NCBI RefSeq assembly: GCF_030398385.1
Contig: NZ_JAOAOQ010000003.1
Coordinates: 226,011 to 290,010 of the forward strand
Length of the DNA stretch: 64,000 nt
DNA from: Aquibium sp. ELW1220
GTDB taxonomy: Bacteria; Pseudomonadota; Alphaproteobacteria; Rhizobiales; Rhizobiaceae
Direction: 5' to 3'
This document shows, in pieces, positions 55,721 through 63,906 of this stretch. Each line of letters opens with the position of its first letter. The first letter of the stretch is position 1. Below the pieces are notes generated by a model, which had not been told where the DNA came from, did no database searches, and saw nothing but the letters and a program-made list of their open reading frames with translations. The translations under genes and the position numbers were made by a program.

Positions 55721-55738
55721 CGCTGCGGCGGCCCTCCT

Positions 55739-56731
55739 TCACGCGCCGCCCGCAGGCGCGATGCCGAACCTCTGCCGGTAAGCGTTCGGCGCCAGGCCGA
55801 CCAGCTTCTGGAACGTCTTGCGGAAGGCCGCCGGGTCGCCGTAGCCGACCTCCCATGCGATGCGGTCGACGGGCGCGTTCGTCCGTTCCAGCGCCTCGCG
55901 GCCCCTGGCGATGCGCACCTGCTGCAGATAGGCGGTCGGGCGGTGGCCGGTGGCGGCAATGAAGCGGCGCAGGAAGGTCCGCTCGGTCATCCCGGCGATC
56001 GCATGCAGGTCGGACATGTCGACGGCTGCGCCGGCATGGGCGTGCAGATGGTGCTGCGCGCGGCGGATGGCGTCGTCGCCATGGTCGAAGCGCGGCACGA
56101 AGGACGCGAAGGGACGCTGGCTCGAGCGCGGCGGATCGACGAGCAGGAAGCGCGCGGTGGCGAGCATGGTGGCGGGGCCGAGCAGCCGCTCCACCAGCGT
56201 CAGCCCGAGATCCGCCCAGGCCAGGATGCCGCCGGCCGTGATGATGTCGCCCTCGTCCACCACCATGTTCTCGTCGGCCAGACGGATCTTCGGGAAGCGC
56301 TGCGCGAGCTGGCGCGCGAAGGCCCAGTGCGTCGTCGCGCGACGTCCGTCGGCCAGTCCCGTCTCGGCCAGCACGAAGGCGCCGGCGCAGACCGAACAGA
56401 GCGTCGCGCCCTCCGCGTGACGGTCGCGCATCCAGCCGGCCGCCTCGGCCTGGGGCGCCATCCGCTCGGGCATGACGATGCTCGGCGGCGCGATGACGTG
56501 GCTCAGCCGGTGCGGCCCCGCATGGCTGTCGAAGATGCAGGCCACGCCCCCGGGCCCGGCCTGCCAGTGGCTGACGCGGATGGCATGGCGCCCGTCGGCC
56601 CAGTCGTTGGCGATGCGAAACAGGTCGGTCAGGCCGTAGATCGCCGAGAGCTGGCAGTCGGGATAGATCAGCAGGCCGATCTCCGCCACGGGTTGCGCTT
56701 CGGATGGCATTGTCCGTTTCGCCTCGCTCAT
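55739..56731 (-). CDS. GlxA-type (DJ-1/PfpI + AraC) transcriptional regulator
   Basis: About 330 residues. An N-terminal DJ-1/PfpI-like domain (about 20-185; ATLCSVCAGAFVLAETGLADGRRATTHW contains the elbow Cys region in two pieces) is fused to a C-terminal AraC HTH (about 225-325, MTERTFLRRFIAATGHRPTAYLQQVRIARG, VDRIAWEVGYGDPAAFRKTFQ). Regulators of this type often sit beside and control a divergent gene, here an alpha/beta hydrolase 74 bases away. Two in-frame ATGs (56731 and 56710), each preceded by the same 15-bp sequence, are candidate starts. Confidence 0.9.
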   Translation of the reverse strand: MSEAKRTMPSEAQPVAEIGLLIYPDCQLSAIYGLTDLFRIANDWADGRHAIRVSHWQAGPGGVACIFDSHAGPHRLSHVIAPPSIVMPERMAPQAEAAGWMRDRHAEGATLCSVCAGAFVLAETGLADGRRATTHWAFARQLAQRFPKIRLADENMVVDEGDIITAGGILAWADLGLTLVERLLGPATMLATARFLLVDPPRSSQRPFASFVPRFDHGDDAIRRAQHHLHAHAGAAVDMSDLHAIAGMTERTFLRRFIAATGHRPTAYLQQVRIARGREALERTNAPVDRIAWEVGYGDPAAFRKTFQKLVGLAPNAYRQRFGIAPAGGA

Positions 56732-56744
56732 TGTCCGTTCCGCC
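56709..56744 (-). repeat. 15-bp direct repeat at the start of the GlxA-type gene
   Basis: ATTGTCCGTTTCGCC (56709-56723) and ATTGTCCGTTCCGCC (56730-56744) differ at one base and start 21 bp apart. On the coding strand each unit reads GGCG(A/G)AACGGACAAT and runs into an ATG, so the translation start region itself is duplicated in frame. Because AraC proteins often bind direct half-sites 21 bp apart, the pair could also be an operator. Confidence 0.6.
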
Positions 56745-56804
56745 ACTCTTTCCGATGCGCCCCGTCGCGTAGCTTCATTCCTGTCGAAGCCGAGGAGACG
56801 CCTC

Positions 56805-57743
56805 ATGACCCCCTGCCCCACCCGACGCGACTTCCTGACGGCAGCCACCGCGACGCTCGCGCTGACCGCGCTGCCGCGGATCGCCCACACCCGCACACAA
56901 GGAGACCAGACCATGGCCACGATCAAGACCTCGGACGGAACGACCCTCTTCTACAAGGACTGGGGGCCGAAGGGTGCCCAGCCCGTCGTCTTCCACCACG
57001 GCTGGCCGCTGTCGGCCGACGACTGGGACAACCAGATGCTCTATTTCCTGCTGCAGGGCTACCGCGTGATCGCCCACGACCGGCGCGGCCACGGCCGTTC
57101 CGACCAGACCGACACCGGCAACGACATGGACACCTACGCCGCCGACGTCGCCGACCTCGCCCGGGCGCTCGACCTGAAGAACGCCATCCACATCGGCCAT
57201 TCCACCGGCGGCGGCGAAGTCGCCCGCTACGTCGCCCGCGCCGAGGCCGGCCGGGTCGCCAAGGCCATCCTGATCGGCGCCGTGCCGCCGGTCATGGTCG
57301 CGTCGGAGGCCAATCCCGAGGGCATCCCGCTCGCGGTCTTCGACGGCTTCCGCGCCGCGCTCGTCGCCAACCGGGCGCAGTTCTTCCGCGACATCGCGTC
57401 CGGCCCCTTCTATGGCTTCAACCGGGATGGCGCTGCGGTCAGCCAGGGCCTGATCGACAACTGGTGGCGCCAGGGCATGGCGGGCGGCGCGAAGGCCCAT
57501 TACGACTGCATCGCGGCCTTCTCGGAGACCGACTTCACCGAGGATCTGAAGGCGATCACGGTGCCCGTCCTGGTGATCCACGGCGAGGACGACCAGATCG
57601 TGCCGATCGCCAACTCCGCCCACAAGGCCATCAAGCTGCTCGGAAACGGCACGCTGAAGACCTATCCGGGCCTGTCGCACGGGCTGTTCGCCACGCATCC
57701 GGAGGTCGTCAATCCCGACATGCTCGCCTTCGCCCGCGCCTGA
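56805..57743 (+). CDS. Alpha/beta hydrolase, non-heme chloroperoxidase-like, with Tat-type leader
   Basis: 312 residues. Catalytic triad: Ser133 in IGHSTGGGE, Asp in IHGEDDQIVP and His in GLSHGLF; the oxyanion-hole motif is FHHGWPLSADDW. Strong similarity in pattern to cofactor-free haloperoxidases/esterases. Before the usual family start there is a 36-residue extension with RRDFLTAATATLALTALP, a twin-arginine-type signal. Both ATG 56805 (GAGGAG) and internal ATG 56913 (AAGGAG) have good ribosome-binding sites, so exported and cytosolic forms are possible. Divergent from the GlxA-type regulator. Confidence 0.9.
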   Translation: MTPCPTRRDFLTAATATLALTALPRIAHTRTQGDQTMATIKTSDGTTLFYKDWGPKGAQPVVFHHGWPLSADDWDNQMLYFLLQGYRVIAHDRRGHGRSDQTDTGNDMDTYAADVADLARALDLKNAIHIGHSTGGGEVARYVARAEAGRVAKAILIGAVPPVMVASEANPEGIPLAVFDGFRAALVANRAQFFRDIASGPFYGFNRDGAAVSQGLIDNWWRQGMAGGAKAHYDCIAAFSETDFTEDLKAITVPVLVIHGEDDQIVPIANSAHKAIKLLGNGTLKTYPGLSHGLFATHPEVVNPDMLAFARA

Positions 57744-57970
57744 CGCGGCTCCGGCAGGCGGACGGCGCAGCCTGCCGGTCCCCCATCGCGAGCCTGCGCG
57801 AGGGCGGCCTCCCTCAAGGGGCCGCCCGTCGCCTGCCGGGCGCGCCCGGAAGGGCTGCACGGCGGACCCGCACCTCCCGCCGCCGCGCCGCCCGTGTCAT
57901 ACTCCCGTCGTGGAGCCGCCCCACAGAGGCGGTCATTCGACACCACGCAACACCACGTCCGGAGTGCCTC

Positions 57971-59341
57971 ATGAACCGCCCGTCCTTCGTCGTCAGCCGC
58001 CGTCTCGTCCTGCAGGGAATCGCCGCCTCCGCGGTCGCCGCCGCGCTTCCTGCCGTCGCGCGCGCCCAGACGGGGGGCGATGCCGTGCTGTTCACCATCG
58101 CCGACCTGCATGCGCCCTATGCCCGCCTGCCCGCGCTGCTCGCGCGCCTGCGCGCCCTGCGCACCGAGGCCGGGCGCCCGGCGGCGCTCCTGATCAACGG
58201 CGACGTCTTCGAGCGCGGCAACGCCGTTTGCCTGAAGTCGAACGGGGCGGCCGACTGGGCCTTCCTCGAGGCGGTGGCGGCCGAAATGCCCGTCGTCCTC
58301 AACCTCGGCAATCACGAGACGGCCGTCCTCGACGACATGGCGAGCTTCGTCGCCCGCGCCGACCGCGCCGGGGTGCAGGTGATCTCCAACCTCGTCGACA
58401 ACCGCACCGGCCGCTTCTTCGCGCCCTTCGACGCGCGGCTCGGTCTCGGCGGCATGGACGTCTCCGTGCTCGGCCTGGCGGCGACCAATCCCTTCGTCTA
58501 CCGCAAGCCGGTGCGCGACACGCTGACCTTCCTCGACACCGCCCGCTTCGTCGCCGACGCGCTGCCCGGCTCCAGCGCCGGCGCCGATGCCAGCGTCGTC
58601 ATGAGCCATGCCGGCGTGAGCCCGGACAAGACCTTCCTTTCCACGCTGCCGGCCGGCACGATCGTCCAGGGCGCGCACGACCACCTCGATCTCGACATGA
58701 CGCTGGACGGCAGGACCTATTTCCACGGCGCCAGCTGGGGCCGCAAGATCGGGATCGTCGAGCTCGCCAAGGGCGGTGCGGCGAGCTATCGGGCCGAAGA
58801 GGTCGCGCCGTCGGGCGGCGACGAGGCGCTCGCCGCGCTGATCGAGGCGATGAAGGCCGAGCACCTCACCGAGGCGGACTGCGCCGTCATCGCCGAACTG
58901 CCGCGCGCCTTCGACCTGCACGAATCGATCCTGCTCGCCACCGAGGCGCTGCGCCAGGCCACCGATGCCGACGTCGCCATGCTCGGCCACACCACCTTCG
59001 GCGCGCCGCTCGCCGCCGGCCCGCTCTCGCGCTACGATTTCGACGCCTATGTCCGTTTCGGCGGCGGCGTCAGCGTGGCCTCCATCTCCGGCGAAAAACT
59101 GTCCGCAATGCTCGCCCGCGCCAACCAGTTCATGGCCGAGACGCTCGACGGGATGACCGGCGACTATGTCCACGTCGCCGAGATCGACGTCGACCCGGCA
59201 AAGACCTACCGCCTCGCCGTCAACGACTGGACCGCCCAGAACCAGCAGGCCTATCTCGGCACCACCGACCTCGCCTTCGAGAAGGTCGAGGGCCTCGAAC
59301 TGAAGGCGCTGATCGCCGAGCACCTCGCGGCGACGTTCTGA
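57971..59341 (+). CDS. Tat-exported metallophosphatase / 5'-nucleotidase family protein
   Basis: 456 residues. The N-terminus has a twin-arginine signal (SRRLVLQGIAASAVAAALPAVARA). The calcineurin-like core shows FTIADLHAPYARL, LLINGDVFERGN, NLGNHETAVLDD, VVMSHAGVS and VQGAHDHLDLD, the metal-ligand motifs with D/H/N in order. A C-terminal 5_nucleotid_C-like domain follows (LGHTTFGAPLAAGPLSRYDFDAYVRFGGGV). The first motif is DLH rather than the DxH preceded by a second Asp seen in many members. It probably releases phosphate or nucleosides in the periplasm. Upstream, 57744-57970 holds no gene. Confidence 0.88.
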   Translation: MNRPSFVVSRRLVLQGIAASAVAAALPAVARAQTGGDAVLFTIADLHAPYARLPALLARLRALRTEAGRPAALLINGDVFERGNAVCLKSNGAADWAFLEAVAAEMPVVLNLGNHETAVLDDMASFVARADRAGVQVISNLVDNRTGRFFAPFDARLGLGGMDVSVLGLAATNPFVYRKPVRDTLTFLDTARFVADALPGSSAGADASVVMSHAGVSPDKTFLSTLPAGTIVQGAHDHLDLDMTLDGRTYFHGASWGRKIGIVELAKGGAASYRAEEVAPSGGDEALAALIEAMKAEHLTEADCAVIAELPRAFDLHESILLATEALRQATDADVAMLGHTTFGAPLAAGPLSRYDFDAYVRFGGGVSVASISGEKLSAMLARANQFMAETLDGMTGDYVHVAEIDVDPAKTYRLAVNDWTAQNQQAYLGTTDLAFEKVEGLELKALIAEHLAATF

Positions 59342-59424
59342 GGTCACCCGCAGCTGAGCCGCATCGCGGCCGCGATGCGGCCCCGGCACCCGCCGGGGCC
59401 CTGTCGCAAACCGTTTCTTTTGTA

Positions 59425-59457
59425 ATGTTATAACGTTCTTGACGAACGTAATAACAT
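59425..59457. promoter_or_regulatory. Zur-like palindrome upstream of zinT-zigA
   Basis: ATGTTATAACGTTC (59425-59438), a 5-base centre TTGAC, and GAACGTAATAACAT (59444-59457) form an inverted repeat with 13 of 14 positions paired. The TGTTAT/ATAACA cores resemble alphaproteobacterial Zur sites, and the two downstream genes belong to zinc homeostasis. It overlaps the -35 hexamer of the putative promoter, as expected for a repressor site. Confidence 0.7.
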
Positions 59458-59467
59458 AACATATCCG
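59439..59467 (+). promoter_or_regulatory. Putative promoter of zinT-zigA
   Basis: TTGACG (59439-59444) and TATCCG (59462-59467) are separated by 17 bp, a reasonable sigma70-type promoter with a good -35 and weak -10. The -35 sits in the middle of the Zur-like palindrome. The zinT ATG is 33 bases after the -10. Confidence 0.5.
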
Positions 59468-59500
59468 ATCGTCGAGACCACCAGACAGGGATCGACGACC

Positions 59501-60184
59501 ATGACCATGACCAGACTTGCCGCCAGCCTCATTGCCCTTGCGCTGGCCACAGCCGCGCCTGCCGCCCGGGCGGATCAGAGCGGAAACGGCAAGGACAGCG
59601 GGCACCAGACGGCGCACGGCCACGACCACGCGCATGACGACGAAGCGGCCCGCCAGATCTACAAGGGCTATTTCGACGACGACCAGATCAGGGACCGTGG
59701 CCTGTCGGACTGGGCCGGCGACTGGCAGTCGGTCTACCCCTATCTCCAGGATGGCACGCTCGATCCGGTGATGGCCCGCAAGGCCGAGACCGGCACCATG
59801 ACCGCCGCCGAGCACAAGGCCTATTACGAGATCGGCTACCGGACCGACGTCGAGCGGATCGTCATCGAGGGCGACAGCGTCACGTTCTTCGAGAAGGGCA
59901 AGCCGCTGAAGGCCCGCTACGCCGGCGACGGCCACGAGATCCTGACCTACAAGAAGGGCAATCGCGGCGTCCGCTTCATCTTCCGGAAGGCCGAGGGCGA
60001 CGACGCCGCCCCGCAGTTCATCCAGTTCAGCGACCACAAAATAGCGCCGGCCGCGGCCGACCACTACCACCTCTACTGGGGCAACGATCGCGCCGCCCTT
60101 CTGGAGGAAGTGACGAACTGGCCGACCTACTATCCCTCATCGCTCGATGCAGAGGCGATCGTGCACGAGATGCTCGCGCACTGA
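59501..60184 (+). CDS. zinT: Periplasmic zinc-binding protein ZinT
   Basis: 227 residues. A signal peptide ([19 protein letters not shown]) is followed by a His-rich stretch ([15 protein letters not shown]) and the ZinT/YodA domain: [83 protein letters not shown]. ZinT binds Zn2+ in the periplasm and hands it to the ZnuABC importer. It is the first gene after the Zur-like palindrome. ZigA follows 95 bases downstream. Confidence 0.95.
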   Translation: MTMTRLAASLIALALATAAPAARADQSGNGKDSGHQTAHGHDHAHDDEAARQIYKGYFDDDQIRDRGLSDWAGDWQSVYPYLQDGTLDPVMARKAETGTMTAAEHKAYYEIGYRTDVERIVIEGDSVTFFEKGKPLKARYAGDGHEILTYKKGNRGVRFIFRKAEGDDAAPQFIQFSDHKIAPAAADHYHLYWGNDRAALLEEVTNWPTYYPSSLDAEAIVHEMLAH

Positions 60185-60279
60185 CCGCGCCGGTCGACAC
60201 GCGCCACCCCGCGCCCGGCCGCCTCAGGCCGGGCGCCCTCCCGTCCCGTCCGCACATCCGCACGATCCAGAGGTTCGCC

Positions 60280-61503
60280 ATGCCCGAAACGGCCAAGCCC
60301 TCCAACCGTCTTCCCGTCACCGTGCTGTCCGGCTTCCTCGGCGCCGGCAAGACGACGCTCCTCAACCACGTCCTCAACAACCGCGAGGGCCGCCGCGTCG
60401 CCGTCATCGTCAACGACATGAGCGAGGTCAACATCGACGCCGCCCTCGTCCGCGACGGCGGCGCCAACCTGTCGCGCACCGACGAACAGCTGGTCGAGAT
60501 GACCAATGGCTGCATCTGCTGCACCCTGCGCGACGACCTCCTGAAGGAGGTCCGCCGGCTGTCGCAGGAAGGCCGCTTCGACTATCTGCTCATCGAGGGC
60601 ACCGGCATCGCCGAGCCCCTGCCGGTCGCCACCACCTTCGACTTCCGCGACGAGAACGGCGACAGCCTGTCCGACGTCGCCCGGCTGGACACGATGGTCA
60701 CGGTCGTCGACGCGGCCAATCTCCTGAAGGACTATTCCTCGCACGATTTCCTGCGCGACCGCGGCGAGACGGCCGGCGACGGTGACGACCGCGCGCTGGT
60801 CGATCTCCTGGTCGAGCAGATCGAGTTCGCCGACGTGATCGTCCTGAACAAGGTCTCCGACACGCCCCCGGCCGATCTCGACCTCGCCCGCAAGATCGTC
60901 CGCGCGCTCAACCCCGATGCCGAACTCGTCGAGACCGATTTCGGCCGGGCGCCGCTCGCCAACATCCTCGACACCGGCCGCTTCGACTTCGACAAGGCCG
61001 CGCAGCACCCGCTCTGGTTCAAGGAGCTGAACGGCTTCAACGACCACGTGCCCGAGACCGAGGAATACGGCATCCGCTCCTTCGTCTATCGCGAGCGGCG
61101 GCCGTTCCATCCGACGCGGCTGAAGGACTTCATCAACCGGTCCTGGCCGGGCGTGGTTCGGGCCAAGGGCTTCTTCTGGCTGGCGACGCGGCCGCATTAC
61201 GTCGGCGAGATCAGCCAGGCCGGCGCGCTGATCCGCACGGCCAAGCGCGGCTTGTGGTGGGCCTCGGTGCCGCGGCACCAGTGGCCCGACCATCCCGAAT
61301 GGCGGGCCTCGATGAAGTCCTACCTCGATCCGGTCTGGGGCGACCGGCGCCAGGAGATCGTCTTCATCGGCTGCGACCCGATGAACGAAGCGCGCATCCG
61401 CGCCGAACTCGACGCCTGCCTGGTGGCGGAGACCGACTTCATGCCCGGCCGCTGGCGCGATCTCGCCGATCCGTTCCCGAGCTGGGAGCGGCAGGCGGCC
61501 TGA
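60280..61503 (+). CDS. zigA: COG0523 zinc metallochaperone GTPase, ZigA type
   Basis: 407 residues. G3E/CobW GTPase with Walker A GFLGAGKT (18-25), the metal-binding CxCC motif at C78-I-C80-C81 ([14 protein letters not shown]), [14 protein letters not shown] and VLNKVSD in the NKxD position, plus a CobW_C domain ([18 protein letters not shown]). Members induced by Zur under zinc starvation deliver zinc to client enzymes. Linkage to zinT behind a Zur-like site supports this sub-group. An intrinsic terminator follows. Confidence 0.9.
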   Translation: MPETAKPSNRLPVTVLSGFLGAGKTTLLNHVLNNREGRRVAVIVNDMSEVNIDAALVRDGGANLSRTDEQLVEMTNGCICCTLRDDLLKEVRRLSQEGRFDYLLIEGTGIAEPLPVATTFDFRDENGDSLSDVARLDTMVTVVDAANLLKDYSSHDFLRDRGETAGDGDDRALVDLLVEQIEFADVIVLNKVSDTPPADLDLARKIVRALNPDAELVETDFGRAPLANILDTGRFDFDKAAQHPLWFKELNGFNDHVPETEEYGIRSFVYRERRPFHPTRLKDFINRSWPGVVRAKGFFWLATRPHYVGEISQAGALIRTAKRGLWWASVPRHQWPDHPEWRASMKSYLDPVWGDRRQEIVFIGCDPMNEARIRAELDACLVAETDFMPGRWRDLADPFPSWERQAA

Positions 61504-61534
61504 CCTTGCCGAGCCGCCTCATCCCCGCGAACCG

Positions 61535-61567
61535 ACGCCCCCGCATCGCTGCGGGGGCGTTTCTCTT
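61535..61567 (+). terminator. Intrinsic terminator after zigA
   Basis: ACGCCCCCGCA / TGCGGGGGCGT pair perfectly over 11 bp with a TCGC tetraloop, followed by TTCTCTTT. Good rho-independent terminator for the zinT-zigA unit; the U tract is interrupted. Confidence 0.85.
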
Positions 61568-61620
61568 TCTGGTTGGCGGCGGTCGATCCCGGCAATCGCC
61601 GGCCCGCCACGGGAGCCGCG

Positions 61621-62409
61621 TCACATCGCCGGCAGGATGGCGATGTCGCGCAGCATGCCTGGGGCGCCGGTAATGTCGCCCGTCTTCGTCGCCGTACCGG
61701 TCGCGACGTCGATCGTGTAGAGCGCGCCGCCGGCCGCCAGCCACGCCGTATTGGTGCCGTCGGCCGTGGTCTGGACGTCCATCGCCACCATCTCGACGTC
61801 GCCGATGCCCAGGCTGCCGATCGTCTTCAGCACGCCGTCGTTCGGCTTGACCTGCTGGATGAAGGTGCCGGCCGCATCGACGTCGTACATTGCCGTCTTC
61901 TCGGGCTTGCCGTAGGAATTGATGTAGGCGGTCGCGATCACCTTCGGCTCGCTCTCGGCGTTCGCATCGCCGGCCTCGAAGGCCAGCTTGCCGTCCTCGG
62001 TCACCTCGCCGGTGTCGACATTGGCGCGCAGGTTGGTGCCGTCCGAGCCCATCAGGCGCAGCCGGTCGGCCATCGGGTTGAAGTCGACGCTGGCCGTCAC
62101 GCCCTCGGGCAGGTTGGTGGCGAGCTTGCTACCGGCCGTCGCAGCGCCCGTCTCCATGTCGATGGTCACGATCGTGCCATCCCTGGTCACGCCGTAGAGC
62201 ATGTTGTTGGAGGGACGCAGGTCGATGCCCTGCAGCATCTCGACGCCATCGATCTCGACGGTCTTGGAGATTTCCGGCTTGTCGGTGTCGAACCAGACCA
62301 GCGTCTTGTCGCCCGAAAGGCCGATGGCGGGCGCGGCCGCGGCGGCGCCGGTCAGCGCGACGAGAGCGACGGAGGCCGCGAGGCCGCGGATGGTCGAGGG
62401 ATTGGACAT
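61621..62409 (-). CDS. Exported DUF4394 protein
   Basis: 262 residues with a signal peptide (LAASVALVALTGAAAAAP). The DUF4394 body is beta-rich with repeated blade-like units: LVWFDTDKPEISKTVEIDGV, LQGIDLRPSNNMLYGVTRDG, VDFNPMADRLRLMGSDGTNLRANVDTGEV, ATAYINSYGKPEKTAMYDVDAAG and LYTIDVATGTATKTGDI. Function unknown, probably periplasmic or secreted. ATG 62409 follows GGAG. It diverges from an ECF sigma gene, and its promoter motif matches that in front of the sigma gene, so it is a likely member of that regulon. Confidence 0.88.
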   Translation of the reverse strand: MSNPSTIRGLAASVALVALTGAAAAAPAIGLSGDKTLVWFDTDKPEISKTVEIDGVEMLQGIDLRPSNNMLYGVTRDGTIVTIDMETGAATAGSKLATNLPEGVTASVDFNPMADRLRLMGSDGTNLRANVDTGEVTEDGKLAFEAGDANAESEPKVIATAYINSYGKPEKTAMYDVDAAGTFIQQVKPNDGVLKTIGSLGIGDVEMVAMDVQTTADGTNTAWLAAGGALYTIDVATGTATKTGDITGAPGMLRDIAILPAM

Positions 62410-62474
62410 GGGGTGTCTCCTGTTCTGTTGAGACCGGCTTGCGGGGCTGGCCCGTTTGCCGGCGGTTACGGGGC

Positions 62475-62504
62475 CCTTACCCGGCAGCTTCCGCTCCGGA
62501 TGCA
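62475..62504 (-). promoter_or_regulatory. Putative ECF-type promoter for the DUF4394 gene
   Basis: On the minus strand TGCATC (62504-62499) and GTAAGG (62480-62475) are separated by 18 bp. The same two hexamers face the other way in front of the sigma gene. The gene starts about 65 bases downstream. Confidence 0.5.
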
Positions 62505-62528
62505 GCCCGACGAAATTTTTCGCGCGGG

Positions 62529-62559
62529 CTTGCATCGGCGGGCGTCATCCCGTGTGTAA
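62529..62559 (+). promoter_or_regulatory. Putative autoregulated ECF promoter of the sigma factor operon
   Basis: TGCATC (62529-62534) and GTAAGG (62554-62559) with a 19-bp spacer, matching the hexamers of the divergent DUF4394 promoter. ECF sigma factors usually transcribe their own operon, so a shared motif on both sides is expected. The -10-like element lies close to the ATG (62579), giving a short leader. Confidence 0.5.
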
Positions 62560-62578
62560 GGAGACGAAGAGGAACGGC

Positions 62579-63133
62579 ATGACGCGGACCGACAGCATCG
62601 ACGATGACTGCGAGCGGCTGCTGGCGCGGGTGGCCGGCGGCGACCGCATGGCGCTCGGGCAATTGTTCGCCACCGAGGCCGGCCGGCTGATCGCCATCGC
62701 GCGGCGCATCGTGCGACGGCGCGAGGTCGCGGAGGAGATCGTGCAGGATGCCTTCGTCGCGGTCTGGCGGCGCGCAGCGAGCTTCGATCCGGCACGCGGT
62801 GCCGGCCGCGCCTGGCTGACCACGATCGTGCGCAACCGGGCGCTGAACGCGGTGCGCGACGGCTCGCGGCTGGATTTCGCCGACGAGGAGCAGCTCGCCC
62901 TTTTCAGCGAGCGGAGCGGCGACGCGCACGCGGCCCTCGACGCCCTGTCGGACGGCGACGCGCTACGCCGCTGCCTGTCGGCGCTGGAGCCGCGGCGGCG
63001 CGAATCGATCCTGCTCGCCTATGTCGTCGGCTGCACCCATGGCGAGATCGCCGCCAGGCTCGACGCGCCGGTCGGGACCGTCAAGGCGTGGATCCGGCGC
63101 GGCGTCATCGCGCTGCAGGAGTGCCTGTCATGA
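62579..63133 (+). CDS. ECF (RpoE-like) RNA polymerase sigma factor
   Basis: 184 residues. Sigma2 region (about 20-85: LGQLFATEAGRLIAIARRIVRRREVAEEIVQDAFVAVWRRA in pieces, with the EEIVQDAF motif) and Sigma4 region (about 120-182: LEPRRRESILLAYVVGCTHGEIAARL and GTVKAWIRRG). No extra domain. ATG 62579 has GAGGAA six bases upstream; an earlier in-frame start would read through the promoter. The stop overlaps the start of the anti-sigma gene (ATGA). Confidence 0.95.
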   Translation: MTRTDSIDDDCERLLARVAGGDRMALGQLFATEAGRLIAIARRIVRRREVAEEIVQDAFVAVWRRAASFDPARGAGRAWLTTIVRNRALNAVRDGSRLDFADEEQLALFSERSGDAHAALDALSDGDALRRCLSALEPRRRESILLAYVVGCTHGEIAARLDAPVGTVKAWIRRGVIALQECLS

Positions 63134-63873
63134 GCGTCCGGGACGACCGCATGGCCCGCGCGGGCGATTACGTCCTCGGCCTCATGGAGGAGGCGGAGCG
63201 GCTGCGCGCCGAGGCCGACATGGCCACCGACGCCGAATTCCGCGCCGCAGTGGACCTGCTGTCCAATCGCATGGCGGCGCTCGACGACACCGCCGGCCGC
63301 GATCCGGTTCCGGAGGGGATGTGGACTGCCATCGAAGCGCGTCTCGTCGAAGCGGACGCCGATGCTGCGACCGCTGCGTCTTCGGCAGGCCGGTCCCTGT
63401 CCTCCGCGCCGGTCGTCGATCTCGCCGCGCGGCGGCGGCAGACGGCATGGCGTCCAGCCCTTATGGCTGCCAGCATCGCGGCGGCCCTCGGCATCGGCTA
63501 CCTCGCGGGCACGACGTTCTCGCCACGGCCGCAGCCCGTCGTCGTGGTGGTGCTCGACACGCCGGACGCAGTGCCGGGCGCAATCTTCGAGGCCTTCGCC
63601 GACGACACGGTGCGCATCGTGCCGCTGCAGGATTTCGCCGTGCCCGAAGGCAAGACCCTCCAGGTCTGGACGCTCTACGACCCGGCCGTCGGACCGGTGT
63701 CGCTCGGAACCCTGCCGTCCGCCGTGCCGGCCGTGCTGCGCGGTCCCGACCAGCCCCTGCCGCGCGCCGACCAGCTCTACGAGATCACGCTCGAGCCCGC
63801 CCCCGGCTCGCCCACCGGCAAGCCCACGGGTCCGATCCTCGTCAAGGGTTTCGCCCGGCGCCCGCCGGGCTGA
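63130..63873 (+). CDS. Membrane anti-sigma factor, RskA-like
   Basis: 247 residues: an N-terminal anti-sigma segment (MARAGDYVLGLMEEAERLRAEA, the pattern of RskA-type domains), a linker, one transmembrane helix (WRPALMAASIAAALGIGYLAG, about residues 112-132) and a periplasmic RskA C-terminal domain (LQDFAVPEGKTLQVWTLYDPAVGPVSLGTL). It should hold the ECF sigma factor at the membrane until a signal triggers release. It overlaps the sigma gene by four bases. Confidence 0.92.
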   Translation: MSVRDDRMARAGDYVLGLMEEAERLRAEADMATDAEFRAAVDLLSNRMAALDDTAGRDPVPEGMWTAIEARLVEADADAATAASSAGRSLSSAPVVDLAARRRQTAWRPALMAASIAAALGIGYLAGTTFSPRPQPVVVVVLDTPDAVPGAIFEAFADDTVRIVPLQDFAVPEGKTLQVWTLYDPAVGPVSLGTLPSAVPAVLRGPDQPLPRADQLYEITLEPAPGSPTGKPTGPILVKGFARRPPG

Positions 63874-63906
63874 AATGCGGGAAATGCGGGGACAGTTTTA
63901 CCCCGT

